Notes under the pieces: generated by a model
Told to the model about the DNA's origin: nothing
Database searches by the model: none
Seen by the model: only the letters and a program-made list of their open reading frames with translations
Made by a program: the position numbers and the translations under genes
Part shown: positions 38,438 through 48,218 of the stretch, piece by piece
How the letters are laid out: each line of letters begins with the position of its first letter
Numbering within the stretch: position 1 is the first letter of the stretch
Origin: Hyphomonas sp.
Lineage (GTDB): Bacteria > Pseudomonadota > Alphaproteobacteria > Caulobacterales > Hyphomonadaceae
DNA: 64,000 bases
Assembly: GCF_013823385.1 (NCBI RefSeq)
Contig: NZ_PNMA01000011.1
Span: 1-64,000 of the forward strand
Direction: 5' to 3'

Positions 38438-39346
38438 CTAGTGTTTGAAACAGTTCTCACGGTGCCACCCTAGGAAATTCGGGTGTGGTCTCAATTGTTC
38501 ATCAATTGGTCGATGCGCTTTTCGATCCTTGTTGGCCAATACCCAGATTTGATCTGGATTGTTGACTTGGCGGGAAACCAAAAGGTCGAGATCATCTGAG
38601 AAGGAGATCAAGCCTCGATCAAACATCCAATGTACGGTTCCGGATAACGCAATTCCATTGCGGATGCTGTCAGGGCCGCCATTCGCAACCGGTTTGATAT
38701 GTGCCGCTTCAACTTCTGCTCTGCCGCCGCCATTTATTAGCTGCAGACCGGTCACGGCGCACTTTCGATCATATGCTTCTATTACGGTCTTTCGGAAGAT
38801 CCGATCTCGGACGGCTCGGTTCAGTGTCTGTTCAATTCGTGGCCGCTCGATCTCGAAGTCAAACCCCGTAGCGTGTTCTTGAACGCCAATATAGTGGCTT
38901 TCCCTTAGACCTTCTCCAACCCGAGGCAAAGTCTGGTCATCTGCTTCAAAAGCCCTCGAAAGGATTCGATAGAAATCATGATCCGATATTTCGCGGACTG
39001 CGTTTCTTATCAAGCCGCTTGGCTTGTTGCTTCCGGTCTCCAGCCCGCTTTCAAGAAATCCAGTTTCTGAATAGTAGGAAACAAACCGCTCGAACGGCAG
39101 GAAGGAGCCGGGCTCTATAATCGCGATAAACATGTCTGCTATGGTCGGATCGGGAATTACCTGCTGAACCTTCGCCACGGCATTGTATCCAAGGCGCCCA
39201 CCGCCACCCCGGGGTTCGTAGTATATGATCCAATCGCCGATGAGCTTATCAACGCGAGACTTGTAGATCTTTGGAAACTGATACCGGGTTTCGGGCAAGT
39301 CATCATAGATCGAATCAGGACGATGCGCAAAAATGCCTTTGACCAT
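38438..39346 (-). CDS. HNH endonuclease with distinct N-terminal domain
   Basis: CAVTGLQLINGGGRAEVEAAHIKPVANGGPDSIRNGIALSGTVHWMFDRGLI; N-terminus GDWIIYYEPRGGGGRLGYNAVAKV. Confidence 0.85.
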   Translation of the reverse strand: MVKGIFAHRPDSIYDDLPETRYQFPKIYKSRVDKLIGDWIIYYEPRGGGGRLGYNAVAKVQQVIPDPTIADMFIAIIEPGSFLPFERFVSYYSETGFLESGLETGSNKPSGLIRNAVREISDHDFYRILSRAFEADDQTLPRVGEGLRESHYIGVQEHATGFDFEIERPRIEQTLNRAVRDRIFRKTVIEAYDRKCAVTGLQLINGGGRAEVEAAHIKPVANGGPDSIRNGIALSGTVHWMFDRGLISFSDDLDLLVSRQVNNPDQIWVLANKDRKAHRPIDEQLRPHPNFLGWHRENCFKH

Positions 39347-39378
39347 GAGCGTAACTCTAGAAATTTATTGAAGCCGAC

Positions 39379-39597
39379 TCAGTTAAAGCGAAATACGTCT
39401 TCATACCATTCTAAAGCGCGCTCTGTTGTCCCCACGTCGGGCAATCGCCACATCTGGAATACGGTCTGAATGGTGCCCATCACTCTTGCCGACCAAAGAT
39501 GATACTGAGTGATGGCAGATTCAGGACTATCGGCATCGATAAACACATTTGCATTTTCGCCGTCCGAGTTTACCGCACTGAAGAAATACCGTTTCAT
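39379..39597 (-). CDS. Hypothetical small protein in the same strand/unit as the HNH gene
   Basis: 73 aa ORF from MKRYFFSAV; 32 bp from the HNH start. Confidence 0.55.
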   Translation of the reverse strand: MKRYFFSAVNSDGENANVFIDADSPESAITQYHLWSARVMGTIQTVFQMWRLPDVGTTERALEWYEDVFRFN

Positions 39598-39660
39598 TAT
39601 CTCCTCCATAGGAGAAGAGGTCCCACGTTCTGGTGGAAATGTCTATGAAAATGCCGGCCC

Positions 39661-41025
39661 CTAAAGCTTCTCAAACTCCGCCGTGAAATGCCGCATCATG
39701 GGCGGCTCTTTCACGATGCGCAGGCCTTTGAGCTTGTCCTTGCTGGCGGCCACTTCCTCCAGCACTTCGACCACATAATCCGCATGGCTCTGGGTGTAGA
39801 CGCGGCGGGGCATGGCGAGGCGGACGAGGTCCATGGCGGCGGGGGCTTCGGTGCCGTCCGGCTTGCGGCCGAACATGACGGTGCCGATTTCGCAGGCGCG
39901 GATGCCGCCGGTTTCGTACATCGCGCAGGTCAGCGCCTGGCCGGGATATTCCAGCGGCGGGATGTGGGGCAGGAAGGCGCGCGCGTCGATGAACACGGCA
40001 TGCCCGCCGGCGGGCTTGACCACCGGAATGCCCATCGCGTCGAGACGCTCGGTGATATAGGAATTGCTCCGTACCCGGTAGCGCAGGTAATCCTCGTCGA
40101 TGATTTCCTTCAGGCCCTGCGCGATGGCGTCAAGGTCGCGGCCCGCCAGGCCGCCATAGGTGGGGAAGCCTTCAGTCTGGATCAGCAGCGTGCGGGCGCG
40201 CTCGGCCAGGGCATCATCGTTCAGCGCCAGCCAGCCACCGATATTGGCGAAGGCATCCTTCTTGGCGCTCATCGTCATGCCGTCGGCAACGGCAAAACAG
40301 TCGCGCACAATGTCCTTGATCGAACGATCCTGCTGGCCTTCCTCGCGCAGCTTGATGAACCAGGCATTCTCCGCAAAGCGGCAGCCGTCAATGTAGAACG
40401 CCTTGCCATGCGCTTTCGCCAGCGCGGCCGCGCCGCGGATGTTTTCGAGGCTGACAGGTTGCCCGCCCCCGGCATTGTTGGTGATGGTCATCATCACGGC
40501 GGGAATGCGGTGGCCTTCTTCTGCCAGGACGCGCTCCAGCGCAGCCAGATCCATATTGCCCTTGAACGGATGATCCAGCGACGGCACGCGACCCTCGGCA
40601 ATCGGAATGTCGAGGGCCTCTGCCCCCATCGCCTCGATATTGCCGCGTGTTGTATCGAAATGCGTGTTCGACGGGATAAGGTCGCCCGGCTTGGCGATCA
40701 GGCTGAAAAGCAGATGTTCGGCGGCCCGGCCCTGATGGGCTGGAATGATGTGGGCGAAGTCCATCAGGTCTTTCACCGCCGCTTCGAAGCGGTAGAAGCT
40801 CGGCGCCCCGGCATAGCTTTCATCGCCCGTCATCACCGCGCCCCATTGGGCCGCGCTCATGGCGGAAGTGCCGCTATCGGTCAGAAGGTCGATGATTACA
40901 TCCTCCGAATGCAGCTTGAAAAGGTTGTAGCCGGCCGCCGCCAGCAGGCGCTCGCGCTCGGCGCGGGTCGTCATGCGGATCGGCTCGACCGATTTGATAC
41001 GGAAAGGTTCGATAATGGTCTTCAT
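39661..41025 (-). CDS. tnaA: Tryptophanase
   Basis: MKTIIEPFRIKSVEPIRMTTRAERERLLAAAGYNLF, TNNAGGGQPVSLENIRG, MTMSAKKDAFANIGGWLAL. Confidence 0.9.
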   Translation of the reverse strand: MKTIIEPFRIKSVEPIRMTTRAERERLLAAAGYNLFKLHSEDVIIDLLTDSGTSAMSAAQWGAVMTGDESYAGAPSFYRFEAAVKDLMDFAHIIPAHQGRAAEHLLFSLIAKPGDLIPSNTHFDTTRGNIEAMGAEALDIPIAEGRVPSLDHPFKGNMDLAALERVLAEEGHRIPAVMMTITNNAGGGQPVSLENIRGAAALAKAHGKAFYIDGCRFAENAWFIKLREEGQQDRSIKDIVRDCFAVADGMTMSAKKDAFANIGGWLALNDDALAERARTLLIQTEGFPTYGGLAGRDLDAIAQGLKEIIDEDYLRYRVRSNSYITERLDAMGIPVVKPAGGHAVFIDARAFLPHIPPLEYPGQALTCAMYETGGIRACEIGTVMFGRKPDGTEAPAAMDLVRLAMPRRVYTQSHADYVVEVLEEVAASKDKLKGLRIVKEPPMMRHFTAEFEKL

Positions 41026-41276
41026 TGGGCTCACTCCCGGCTGAAACATTCCTGGGAGTGGGGCCTTGATGGCAGAGCCCCGCGCACAGGAACTGGTCGC
41101 GCCGCGGTTGCCTCTCCAGTTGCCTGGATGACGGCCGCGCTCAGCGCCTGTTGCGATAGGCCGGATTTATCATGGCGGGTTGCCCCCTGCCAAGCGCAGA
41201 AGGTGAAATAAGGTTAACAGCACATTCACCATTTCACGCCACCAATAGCGTCCTGATTTGCTCTCAGGATGAGACC

Positions 41277-42965
41277 ATGACCCTGCTTGAACGCGTTATC
41301 CGCGCGCACCGCTGCCGCTCGACGCATCATTTCATCGCGTTTGATGCGCTCTCCCTGATCGAGGGGCCCGAAGCCGAAGGCTGGAAATCGCTGATGCTGG
41401 TGCATCATGAGCACCTTCTGAAAGGCGCCAAGGCACCCGACGATACCTTCAAGGATTTCAAGAACCATGTCCTGCATGTCGGCGAGGGCGAATGGGGCGG
41501 GGCGCGCGCCAAGGCGGCCGAATGGTATGCCGTCGCGGTAGACCTGCTGCGCCGCAAGCGCTGGAGTGATGCCGCATGGGCGCTGGGCGTGCTCAGCCAC
41601 TATTACGCAGACCCGATCCAGCCTTTCCACACCGGCCAGACCGAAGCCGAAGGCGTCATTCACCGCGCCGTGGAGTGGAGCATCGCCAAGTCGCGTCCCG
41701 AAATCGACGCGCGGATCGCCGAGCAGGGCTATCCGGACATCACGGTGCCGGCCGGGCTCGGCTTTGTGTCGGACATGGTGCGCGAAGGCGCCCTCCGCTC
41801 GCATGCCTATTATAATGTTTTCATCGACCATTATGACATCGATGCTGGTGTGGCCGATCCGCCCTCGGGCCTCGACGAGACGATGCGCGCCGCCATTGTG
41901 GACCTGATCGCCTACGCCACCGCCGGCCTGGCCGCGATCATGTCGCGGGCCATAGAAGAGGCCGCCGTCTCTCCGCCCAAGGTCAACCTCACCCTGCAGG
42001 GCTATATCGAAACGCTGGACATTCCCCTGCGCTGGATCACGGCAAAGCTCGAAGACATGGGCGACCGCCGCCAGGTCGAGAAGATGTACAAGGAATACCA
42101 GAAGACCGGAAAGGTCATCCGTACTCTGCCGGAAGACGACAAGCTTATCCGTGAGCAGCACGCCAAGGAAGTGCGCCGGATCTCTCTGAAAGAACTGAAT
42201 GCGGAGCCCATCGCGCCGCTGGGCACGAAGCGGGATCCGGAGTTCGTACAGTCTGAGGACTATGCTGAAGATCTGCCCGGCGAAACACTCGACGCTGAGG
42301 ACGAAGAGATCCTCGAAGCGATCGAGGATGAAGACGAAGACATCGTCGAAGAGGCTGATGCAGACGCCGAAGCCGATATGGAAGACGAATACGAGACAGA
42401 ACTCGACGCCTCAGACGAGGGGGACGTCTATGAAGAAGAGGAAGACCTGGAGGACGAGTTTGAGGCAGATGCCGAAGACGAGACTGAGGAGGAAGGCGAC
42501 CCCGCGCCGCCAGCCATCATCGCGCCGGCCGCCGCGCGCCGTCACCGCGCTTCGCTGACCTTTGACTCGCCCGTGGTGGAGGCCCCGTCCATCGGCCCGA
42601 AAACGGCCGCGCATCTTGCCAGGGCCGGCATTGAAACCGTGGGCGATCTGCTGATCTGCGACCCGGATGAGGCGGCAGAAGCCATCGGTGTCCGGCACAT
42701 CACGGTGGACGCCATCGAGACCTGGCAGATGCAGGCGACGCTGATGATCGAAGTGCCGGGCCTCCGGGTGCATGATGCCCAGCTGCTGGTGGGCGCGGGG
42801 ATTTCCTCGCGCGAGGATCTGGCGAACGCGTCTGCCGCGACGATCTTCGAACTTGCCATGGAGTTCCTCCAGACATCTGCCGGCTCGCGTGTCCTGCGGC
42901 CGGGGGAAACGCTGGAGGAGGAGGAAGTCGAAGAGTGGATCGAGATGGCGAACGAAACTGCCTGA
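41277..42965 (+). CDS. Zinc-dependent phospholipase C-like domain + acidic linker + DUF4332-like HhH domain
   Basis: LGVLSHYYADPIQPFHTGQTEAEG; very D/E-rich stretch; IGPKTAAHLARAGIETVGDLLICDPDEAAEAI. Confidence 0.75.
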   Translation: MTLLERVIRAHRCRSTHHFIAFDALSLIEGPEAEGWKSLMLVHHEHLLKGAKAPDDTFKDFKNHVLHVGEGEWGGARAKAAEWYAVAVDLLRRKRWSDAAWALGVLSHYYADPIQPFHTGQTEAEGVIHRAVEWSIAKSRPEIDARIAEQGYPDITVPAGLGFVSDMVREGALRSHAYYNVFIDHYDIDAGVADPPSGLDETMRAAIVDLIAYATAGLAAIMSRAIEEAAVSPPKVNLTLQGYIETLDIPLRWITAKLEDMGDRRQVEKMYKEYQKTGKVIRTLPEDDKLIREQHAKEVRRISLKELNAEPIAPLGTKRDPEFVQSEDYAEDLPGETLDAEDEEILEAIEDEDEDIVEEADADAEADMEDEYETELDASDEGDVYEEEEDLEDEFEADAEDETEEEGDPAPPAIIAPAAARRHRASLTFDSPVVEAPSIGPKTAAHLARAGIETVGDLLICDPDEAAEAIGVRHITVDAIETWQMQATLMIEVPGLRVHDAQLLVGAGISSREDLANASAATIFELAMEFLQTSAGSRVLRPGETLEEEEVEEWIEMANETA

Positions 42966-43946
42966 TCAGTTCCCTCGCGCCTTCAGTCCGCCCGCCTCAT
43001 AGATCGCGTCGATCATCGCCATATTGGCCACGGCGTCCGCGCCGCCTGTCAGGGGCGCGGCCCGGCCCGCAATCACGTCGAGCACATGGGCCAGCTGATA
43101 GTCATAGGTCGTTTCTCCGGCTACGGAGTAACGGGTAATTTCTCCGCTGCGCTGGATCGAGATGGAGTTCCCGAAGCTGGGGTGGATCGGGTTCGTGGCG
43201 CGCAGGATGCCTTCGCTGCCCTTGATGGCCAGCAACGCCTTGAACTTCTGATCCGGCTTCATGCTGGTTCTGAGCCGGGCGGGAACCCCGCCGGGAAATT
43301 CCAGCTCCGCTTCGGTGAGAAGGTCGATACCGGGCGCGCCCTCTTCCATGCGGGCGGAAACAAGGCGCGGCTCGCTGCCGGCAACGGTGCGCAGCCAGTG
43401 AAGCGGATAACAGCCAAGGTCCATCAGCGCGCCGCCGCCCAGGTCCGGCCGGTGGCGCAGCTCCTCTGGTGCATAGGGAATTCTCACCGAGAAATCCGCT
43501 TTCATCGCGCACAGCCTGCCGATGGCGCCGCAGCGCACCTTTTCCAGAATATCGAGGAACATCGGATGGAAGCGGTAATGAAACGCCTCGATCAGATGCT
43601 TGCCCGCCCGCTCTGCTGCCGCGGCCATTCTCCGGGCCTCTTGCGCATTCATCGCGAAGGGCTTTTCACACAATACGTGCTTGCCGGCCTCCAGCGCCGC
43701 AATCGACAGATCCGCATGACGGTGCGGGGGTAGGGCGTTGTAGATCAGGTCGATATCCGGCCGCGTGATCAGCGCTTCATAGCTTTCCACAACTTCCGCA
43801 ATGCCATGCTTGCCGGCAAAGAGTGCGGCCCTCCCGCTATCCCGCGCGGCGATCGCTGTGATGCAGCAATCACCCCGCTTTTTTACCTGCGGGATCAGGG
43901 CCTTGGGCGCAATTTTCGCTGCGCCGAGAATGCCGATCCGGATCAT
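42966..43946 (-). CDS. Gfo/Idh/MocA family oxidoreductase
   Basis: IRIGILGAAKIAPKALI, HVLCEKPFAMNAQEARRM, EAFHYRFHPMF. Confidence 0.94.
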   Translation of the reverse strand: MIRIGILGAAKIAPKALIPQVKKRGDCCITAIAARDSGRAALFAGKHGIAEVVESYEALITRPDIDLIYNALPPHRHADLSIAALEAGKHVLCEKPFAMNAQEARRMAAAAERAGKHLIEAFHYRFHPMFLDILEKVRCGAIGRLCAMKADFSVRIPYAPEELRHRPDLGGGALMDLGCYPLHWLRTVAGSEPRLVSARMEEGAPGIDLLTEAELEFPGGVPARLRTSMKPDQKFKALLAIKGSEGILRATNPIHPSFGNSISIQRSGEITRYSVAGETTYDYQLAHVLDVIAGRAAPLTGGADAVANMAMIDAIYEAGGLKARGN

Positions 43947-43970
43947 GCAGAGGCCCTCCCTCCGGCCATA

Positions 43971-43999
43971 GGTAAACAAACGCGCGCGGTTTGTTTACC
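43971..43999. promoter_or_regulatory. Perfect 29-bp dyad upstream of the Gfo/Idh/MocA gene
   Basis: GGTAAACAAAC-gcgcgcg-GTTTGTTTACC, 11-bp perfect arms. Confidence 0.7.
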
Positions 44000-44131
44000 C
44001 CGGCCTAACGCTGCTTAACCCCTTTCTTGATAAGTGACCCAAAAAGATTCACCCGATTCAGAAATCGGAAACCACACCTCGCGTTTAGTGCGGGCTCCAC
44101 GGGGCCGTTGGATCTTAGGAGTGCCTTCGCC

Positions 44132-44557
44132 ATGATAAATGATCTCATAGCGCACATCGCTAACACCAATGGTCTCGAGGAATCCCTCGCCCGCAAGGCG
44201 CTGGGCATCCTGCTCAATGGCGCTGACCGTCAAGGTGCGCCGCTGGCCGCTGTCACCTTCCGCACCGTTCCGGGCGCGCGCGCCCTTGCCGCCTCGGCCG
44301 GCGCTGAAATCGGCGCGCCCACCGGTGAAATTGCCCGCCTGATCGAGCTCACCCCCGGCGGCCGGCGCCGGGTTGTCGAGCATATGTTCGGCGCGCTGCG
44401 CACGGCTGGCATCGATCACGAAACCATGGGCCGTCTCCTGCCGTCCATCGGCAGCTGGATGCACGATGTCTGCGGGATTGAAGGGCTGGGCCAGCTTGGC
44501 GCCCTGATTGCGTATGACGCCGAGACGGCAGCGGCGGCTGCTGCCCGCGCAGCCTGA
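44132..44557 (+). CDS. Conserved hypothetical protein (DUF2780-like helical)
   Basis: 141 aa from MINDLIAHIANTNGLEESLARKALGILLNGADR. Confidence 0.6.
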   Translation: MINDLIAHIANTNGLEESLARKALGILLNGADRQGAPLAAVTFRTVPGARALAASAGAEIGAPTGEIARLIELTPGGRRRVVEHMFGALRTAGIDHETMGRLLPSIGSWMHDVCGIEGLGQLGALIAYDAETAAAAAARAA

Positions 44558-44643
44558 CGCACGGGCGAGGCTTTTCAAGCCTCTCCAAGCCCGCTAGAGC
44601 CCCTCGTCAGAACTGACGCACGGACTGACAGGGGCCCGCCATC

Positions 44644-44922
44644 ATGACGATTGAAAGCCTTCACGCGGATGAAGCCATCGCCGTTCGCCTCATGCAGGCG
44701 ATCCGCGCCGATGCAGAAGCCGCCTGCGCGCCGGACGCTCTGGATCTGGTGTCGGTAACGCTTGATCTTTCCGCCACCGCTGAAGCGCCCGGCGCCCTCG
44801 TCTATACGCCCCGGATTGACCGCAAGACGCGCACCATTCTCTTCACGAGCGGGTCTGCCGCCGGCCCGGCAGGCGCCGTGATGACCGCCACGGTCGTCTA
44901 CCGCATCCGCCCGGCGGGCTGA
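44644..44922 (+). CDS. Hypothetical protein
   Basis: 92 aa ORF with coding-like composition. Confidence 0.55.
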   Translation: MTIESLHADEAIAVRLMQAIRADAEAACAPDALDLVSVTLDLSATAEAPGALVYTPRIDRKTRTILFTSGSAAGPAGAVMTATVVYRIRPAG

Positions 44923-44942
44923 AAGCTGGCTGACCGGCCGGA

Positions 44943-47900
44943 TTATTCTGCGGCCGGCAGAATTTCCTTGGACGGTTTTCCATCCTCATTGGCAGCGACA
45001 CTGCCCGATGGGGGCGGCGTGCGATTTCCGCCCCTGCGGGCCCGCAGCCAGCTCAGCAGCTTGCGCACATAGGGTTTCAGCCAGTTGATGACCTGGCGTG
45101 CCCGGCGCTTCATCCGGTAGGGCACCAGAAGCCAGGTTGGCGTGACCAGCAGGATCATCATGGTGGAGAAGGCAAGGCCAAACACCACGGCGGTTGCCAG
45201 CTGAACCCACCATTCAGAGGTCGCCCCGCCGAAATTGATCGCCCCTTCGGAGAAGACCACCGTCATCTGCAGCACCATGGGCAGCAGACCGCAGACGGTT
45301 GTGCCGGTGGTGAGAAGGATGGGGCGGATACGCTGGGCTGCGGTTGCCAGGGCGGCTTCCTCAGGGGGGCGCCCATCCGAAAGCAGGCGGTTGAAGGTGT
45401 CGATGAGCACGATATTGTTGTTCACGACGATACCGGCCAGCGCCACGATGCCGGTTCCGATCATCAGGATGCTGACATAGGGCAATACGAGGTTGATGCC
45501 CACCAGCACCCCGGCCGTGGAGATGATCACGGCAGTCAGGGTCAGGATCACCTGCCAGAAGTTGTTGTACTGCCAGAGCAGGATCACGGCCATCATGAAG
45601 AGGGCAGCCGCCGCAGCCCCGCTGAAGAAGGCGGCGGCATCTGCGGAGTCCTCGTCGGCGCCCTCAAAGCGCACCTCGACCCCGGCAGGCATGTCCTGCG
45701 CGTCGATCCATTGCTTGAGCTCCGCCACGATGGCGGCGCCCGCGCCCTGTTCCGTTGCGTTGCCGCGTACGGAAATCACGCGCTTGCCATCCCGGCGTTC
45801 AATCGTGCTGACGCGCGGGGCAGGCTCGCGGTCAACAAACAGCGACAGCGGCACATTCCCCTGCGGGGTTGCGATCCGCAGGCTATCGAGCGCGGAGGCA
45901 GACCGGGCATCTTCCGGGAAGCGTACACGGATATCGATTTCATCATTGGAATCGTCCGGGCGGTAGCGGCCCACAAGAATACCGTTGGTGACAAGCTGCA
46001 CCGCCGCGCCCACCTGGGCAACGTCCACCCCGAACTTGCCGGCTTCGGACCGGTCGACCGTCAGTTGGTATTCGACGCCCGGCAGCGGCCGGGAATCGTC
46101 GACCTCGCGCACATCCTCGCGCGCTTCGAGCCATCCCCGGATCATGTCCGCAGCCTGATGAAGCTCGCCATTGTCAAAGCCGAGCAGGGCAACCTGGATA
46201 TCCTTGCCGCCGGGCGGGCCTTGTTCGCGCGGGCTGATCTGGAAGCGCAGAGCCGGAACATTGGAGAGACGCTCGCGCACCCGTTCCAGCGTCACGCGGC
46301 CGTTATAGGGGCCGTCAGCGGTCGTCTTCAGATCCATCAGGATCTGGCCAATCGTATCGGCCGGCATGCCGCCAGAGGCGTTCATGTTGACCCCGTTGCT
46401 GCCGGATGCGCCTGCGCGCGTCGACAGCGCCGTGATCCCGTCAAGGTCAGCGATGGCCGCTTCGGCGCGTTTCACCAGTTCAGCCTGCTCAGCTGCGGAC
46501 AGCGCGCCCTGCGCCTGCACGAACACATAGGCCTGTTCCGGTTCGATATCGAGGAAGAGTTCGGATTTGTGCTGCGCTGAGCCAAACCACATGAAGATCA
46601 GAATGACGAGCCCGAAAGCCGCGCCCGTCGTCAGCAGGGGCCGGCGGATCGTTTCGCTGACCACGCGCACATAGGCGCCCAGCCAGCCTTTCGCCTTGCG
46701 CGGATCTGCGTCTGCTGCCAGAGCGGCGAGGTCTTCATCGGTGCCGCCGGGACGGGCGCCAAAGGTTGCCCCCATCACCGGCAGGAAGATCAGCGCGGAA
46801 ATCAGCGAAGCCGTCAGCACGAAGATCAGGGTGATCGGCAGGTAGGCCATGAACTTGCCGGGCATCGAGTTCCAGAAGAGGAACGGCACGAACGCGGCCA
46901 GCGTCGTCAGCGCCGAGCTGACGATTGGCCAGAACATCCGCTTGCCCGCCAGGGCATAGGCTTCCTGCTTGTTGAGGCCCTCGGCCATCTTCCGGTCAGC
47001 ATATTCGGTGACGATAATGCCGCCATCCACCAGCATACCCACCGCGATCACCAGGCCGAACATCACCATCATGTTGATCGTGAAGCCGAACGCGCCGAGC
47101 AGCAGGAACGCCATCACGAAGGTCGCCGGGATCGAGATCCCTACCAGCGCGGCCGAGCGCAGGCCGAGCGCGGCCACAACAATGATCATCACCAGCAGGA
47201 TGGCCGTCATGATCGAGCTTTGCAGCTGGCCCAGCTGTGTGCCGATCATCTCGGACGTATCTGAGGTCACAACCGCCTGCACTGTCGGCGGCCAGGATTG
47301 CTGCTCGATGGCCACCGCTTCGCGCACGAAATTGGCCGTATCAAGAATGTTCGCGCCGCTGCGCTTGACCACTTCGATCAGGAGGGCGTTTTCGCCATTG
47401 AAGGTGGCAAAGCCGGTCGGATCCTTGAAAGTGCGGCGCACATCGGCCACGTCGCCAAGCGTCACGACCGCATTTTCGGTCTGCTTGACTGGCAGGGAGA
47501 GCGCGTCGGCGCCGGTGCGGATTATGCCGGGCACCTTCACGGCAAAGCTGCCCTGGCCGGTCTCGATGGAGCCTGCCGCCACAAGCCGGTTGTTGGCTGA
47601 GACGACCGCCATGATCTCCTGATAGGAAATATTGTAGGTTTCCAGCTTCACCGGATCGACGACGATCTCCAGCAGTTCCTCGCGCTTGCCCAGCACGCGG
47701 GCTTCCAGGATCGTGCCGTTGCTTTCCAACCGGTCCTTGAGATTGTCGGCAATCCGGGCGAGGCCGCGCTCAGGCGCGTCGCCATAAAGGTTCACCACCA
47801 GCACAGGGAATTGCGCCGCATTGAACTCGGTGACAATCGGCTCGCGGGCGTCATCGGGGAAATAGCGTTTCGCCATATCCACCTTGTCTTTGACGTCGAG

Positions 47901-48218
47901 CACAGCCTGATTGATGTCCGCGTCGATCTCGAACTCCAGCACCAGCTGGGCAGCGCCCTCGGTGCCGTATGAGTTGAAGGTCTTCAGGCCCTCAAGCGAC
48001 TGGATCTCCTGCTCGATCGGGCGCACCAGAAGGCGCTCGGCGTCTTCGGGCGTCACGCCGGCGAGCGGCACGGTGATGGCCACGAAGGGGATCGGAATAT
48101 CCGGGTCCGCTTCCTTGGGCATGTTGATATAGGTCGCCGTACCCGCAATCAGCACGCAGACCAGGATGGTAAGGATCATCCGGGTCCGGCCGATTGCCCA
48201 ATCGACAATACCGGTCAT
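44943..48218 (-). CDS. RND family efflux transporter permease
   Basis: 1091 aa AcrB-like; VPLAGVTPEDAERLLVRPIE, GMLVDGGIIVTEYADR. Confidence 0.96.
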   Translation of the reverse strand: MTGIVDWAIGRTRMILTILVCVLIAGTATYINMPKEADPDIPIPFVAITVPLAGVTPEDAERLLVRPIEQEIQSLEGLKTFNSYGTEGAAQLVLEFEIDADINQAVLDVKDKVDMAKRYFPDDAREPIVTEFNAAQFPVLVVNLYGDAPERGLARIADNLKDRLESNGTILEARVLGKREELLEIVVDPVKLETYNISYQEIMAVVSANNRLVAAGSIETGQGSFAVKVPGIIRTGADALSLPVKQTENAVVTLGDVADVRRTFKDPTGFATFNGENALLIEVVKRSGANILDTANFVREAVAIEQQSWPPTVQAVVTSDTSEMIGTQLGQLQSSIMTAILLVMIIVVAALGLRSAALVGISIPATFVMAFLLLGAFGFTINMMVMFGLVIAVGMLVDGGIIVTEYADRKMAEGLNKQEAYALAGKRMFWPIVSSALTTLAAFVPFLFWNSMPGKFMAYLPITLIFVLTASLISALIFLPVMGATFGARPGGTDEDLAALAADADPRKAKGWLGAYVRVVSETIRRPLLTTGAAFGLVILIFMWFGSAQHKSELFLDIEPEQAYVFVQAQGALSAAEQAELVKRAEAAIADLDGITALSTRAGASGSNGVNMNASGGMPADTIGQILMDLKTTADGPYNGRVTLERVRERLSNVPALRFQISPREQGPPGGKDIQVALLGFDNGELHQAADMIRGWLEAREDVREVDDSRPLPGVEYQLTVDRSEAGKFGVDVAQVGAAVQLVTNGILVGRYRPDDSNDEIDIRVRFPEDARSASALDSLRIATPQGNVPLSLFVDREPAPRVSTIERRDGKRVISVRGNATEQGAGAAIVAELKQWIDAQDMPAGVEVRFEGADEDSADAAAFFSGAAAAALFMMAVILLWQYNNFWQVILTLTAVIISTAGVLVGINLVLPYVSILMIGTGIVALAGIVVNNNIVLIDTFNRLLSDGRPPEEAALATAAQRIRPILLTTGTTVCGLLPMVLQMTVVFSEGAINFGGATSEWWVQLATAVVFGLAFSTMMILLVTPTWLLVPYRMKRRARQVINWLKPYVRKLLSWLRARRGGNRTPPPSGSVAANEDGKPSKEILPAAE

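Noticed and set aside
39688-41211. 507-aa + ORF opposite tnaA
   Set aside because: Shadow ORF; His/Asp/Arg-rich antisense composition.
42297-42500. Acidic stretch considered as a tandem DNA repeat
   Set aside because: Codons vary (gaa/gag/gac/gat) without a fixed period; it is a protein-level compositional bias.
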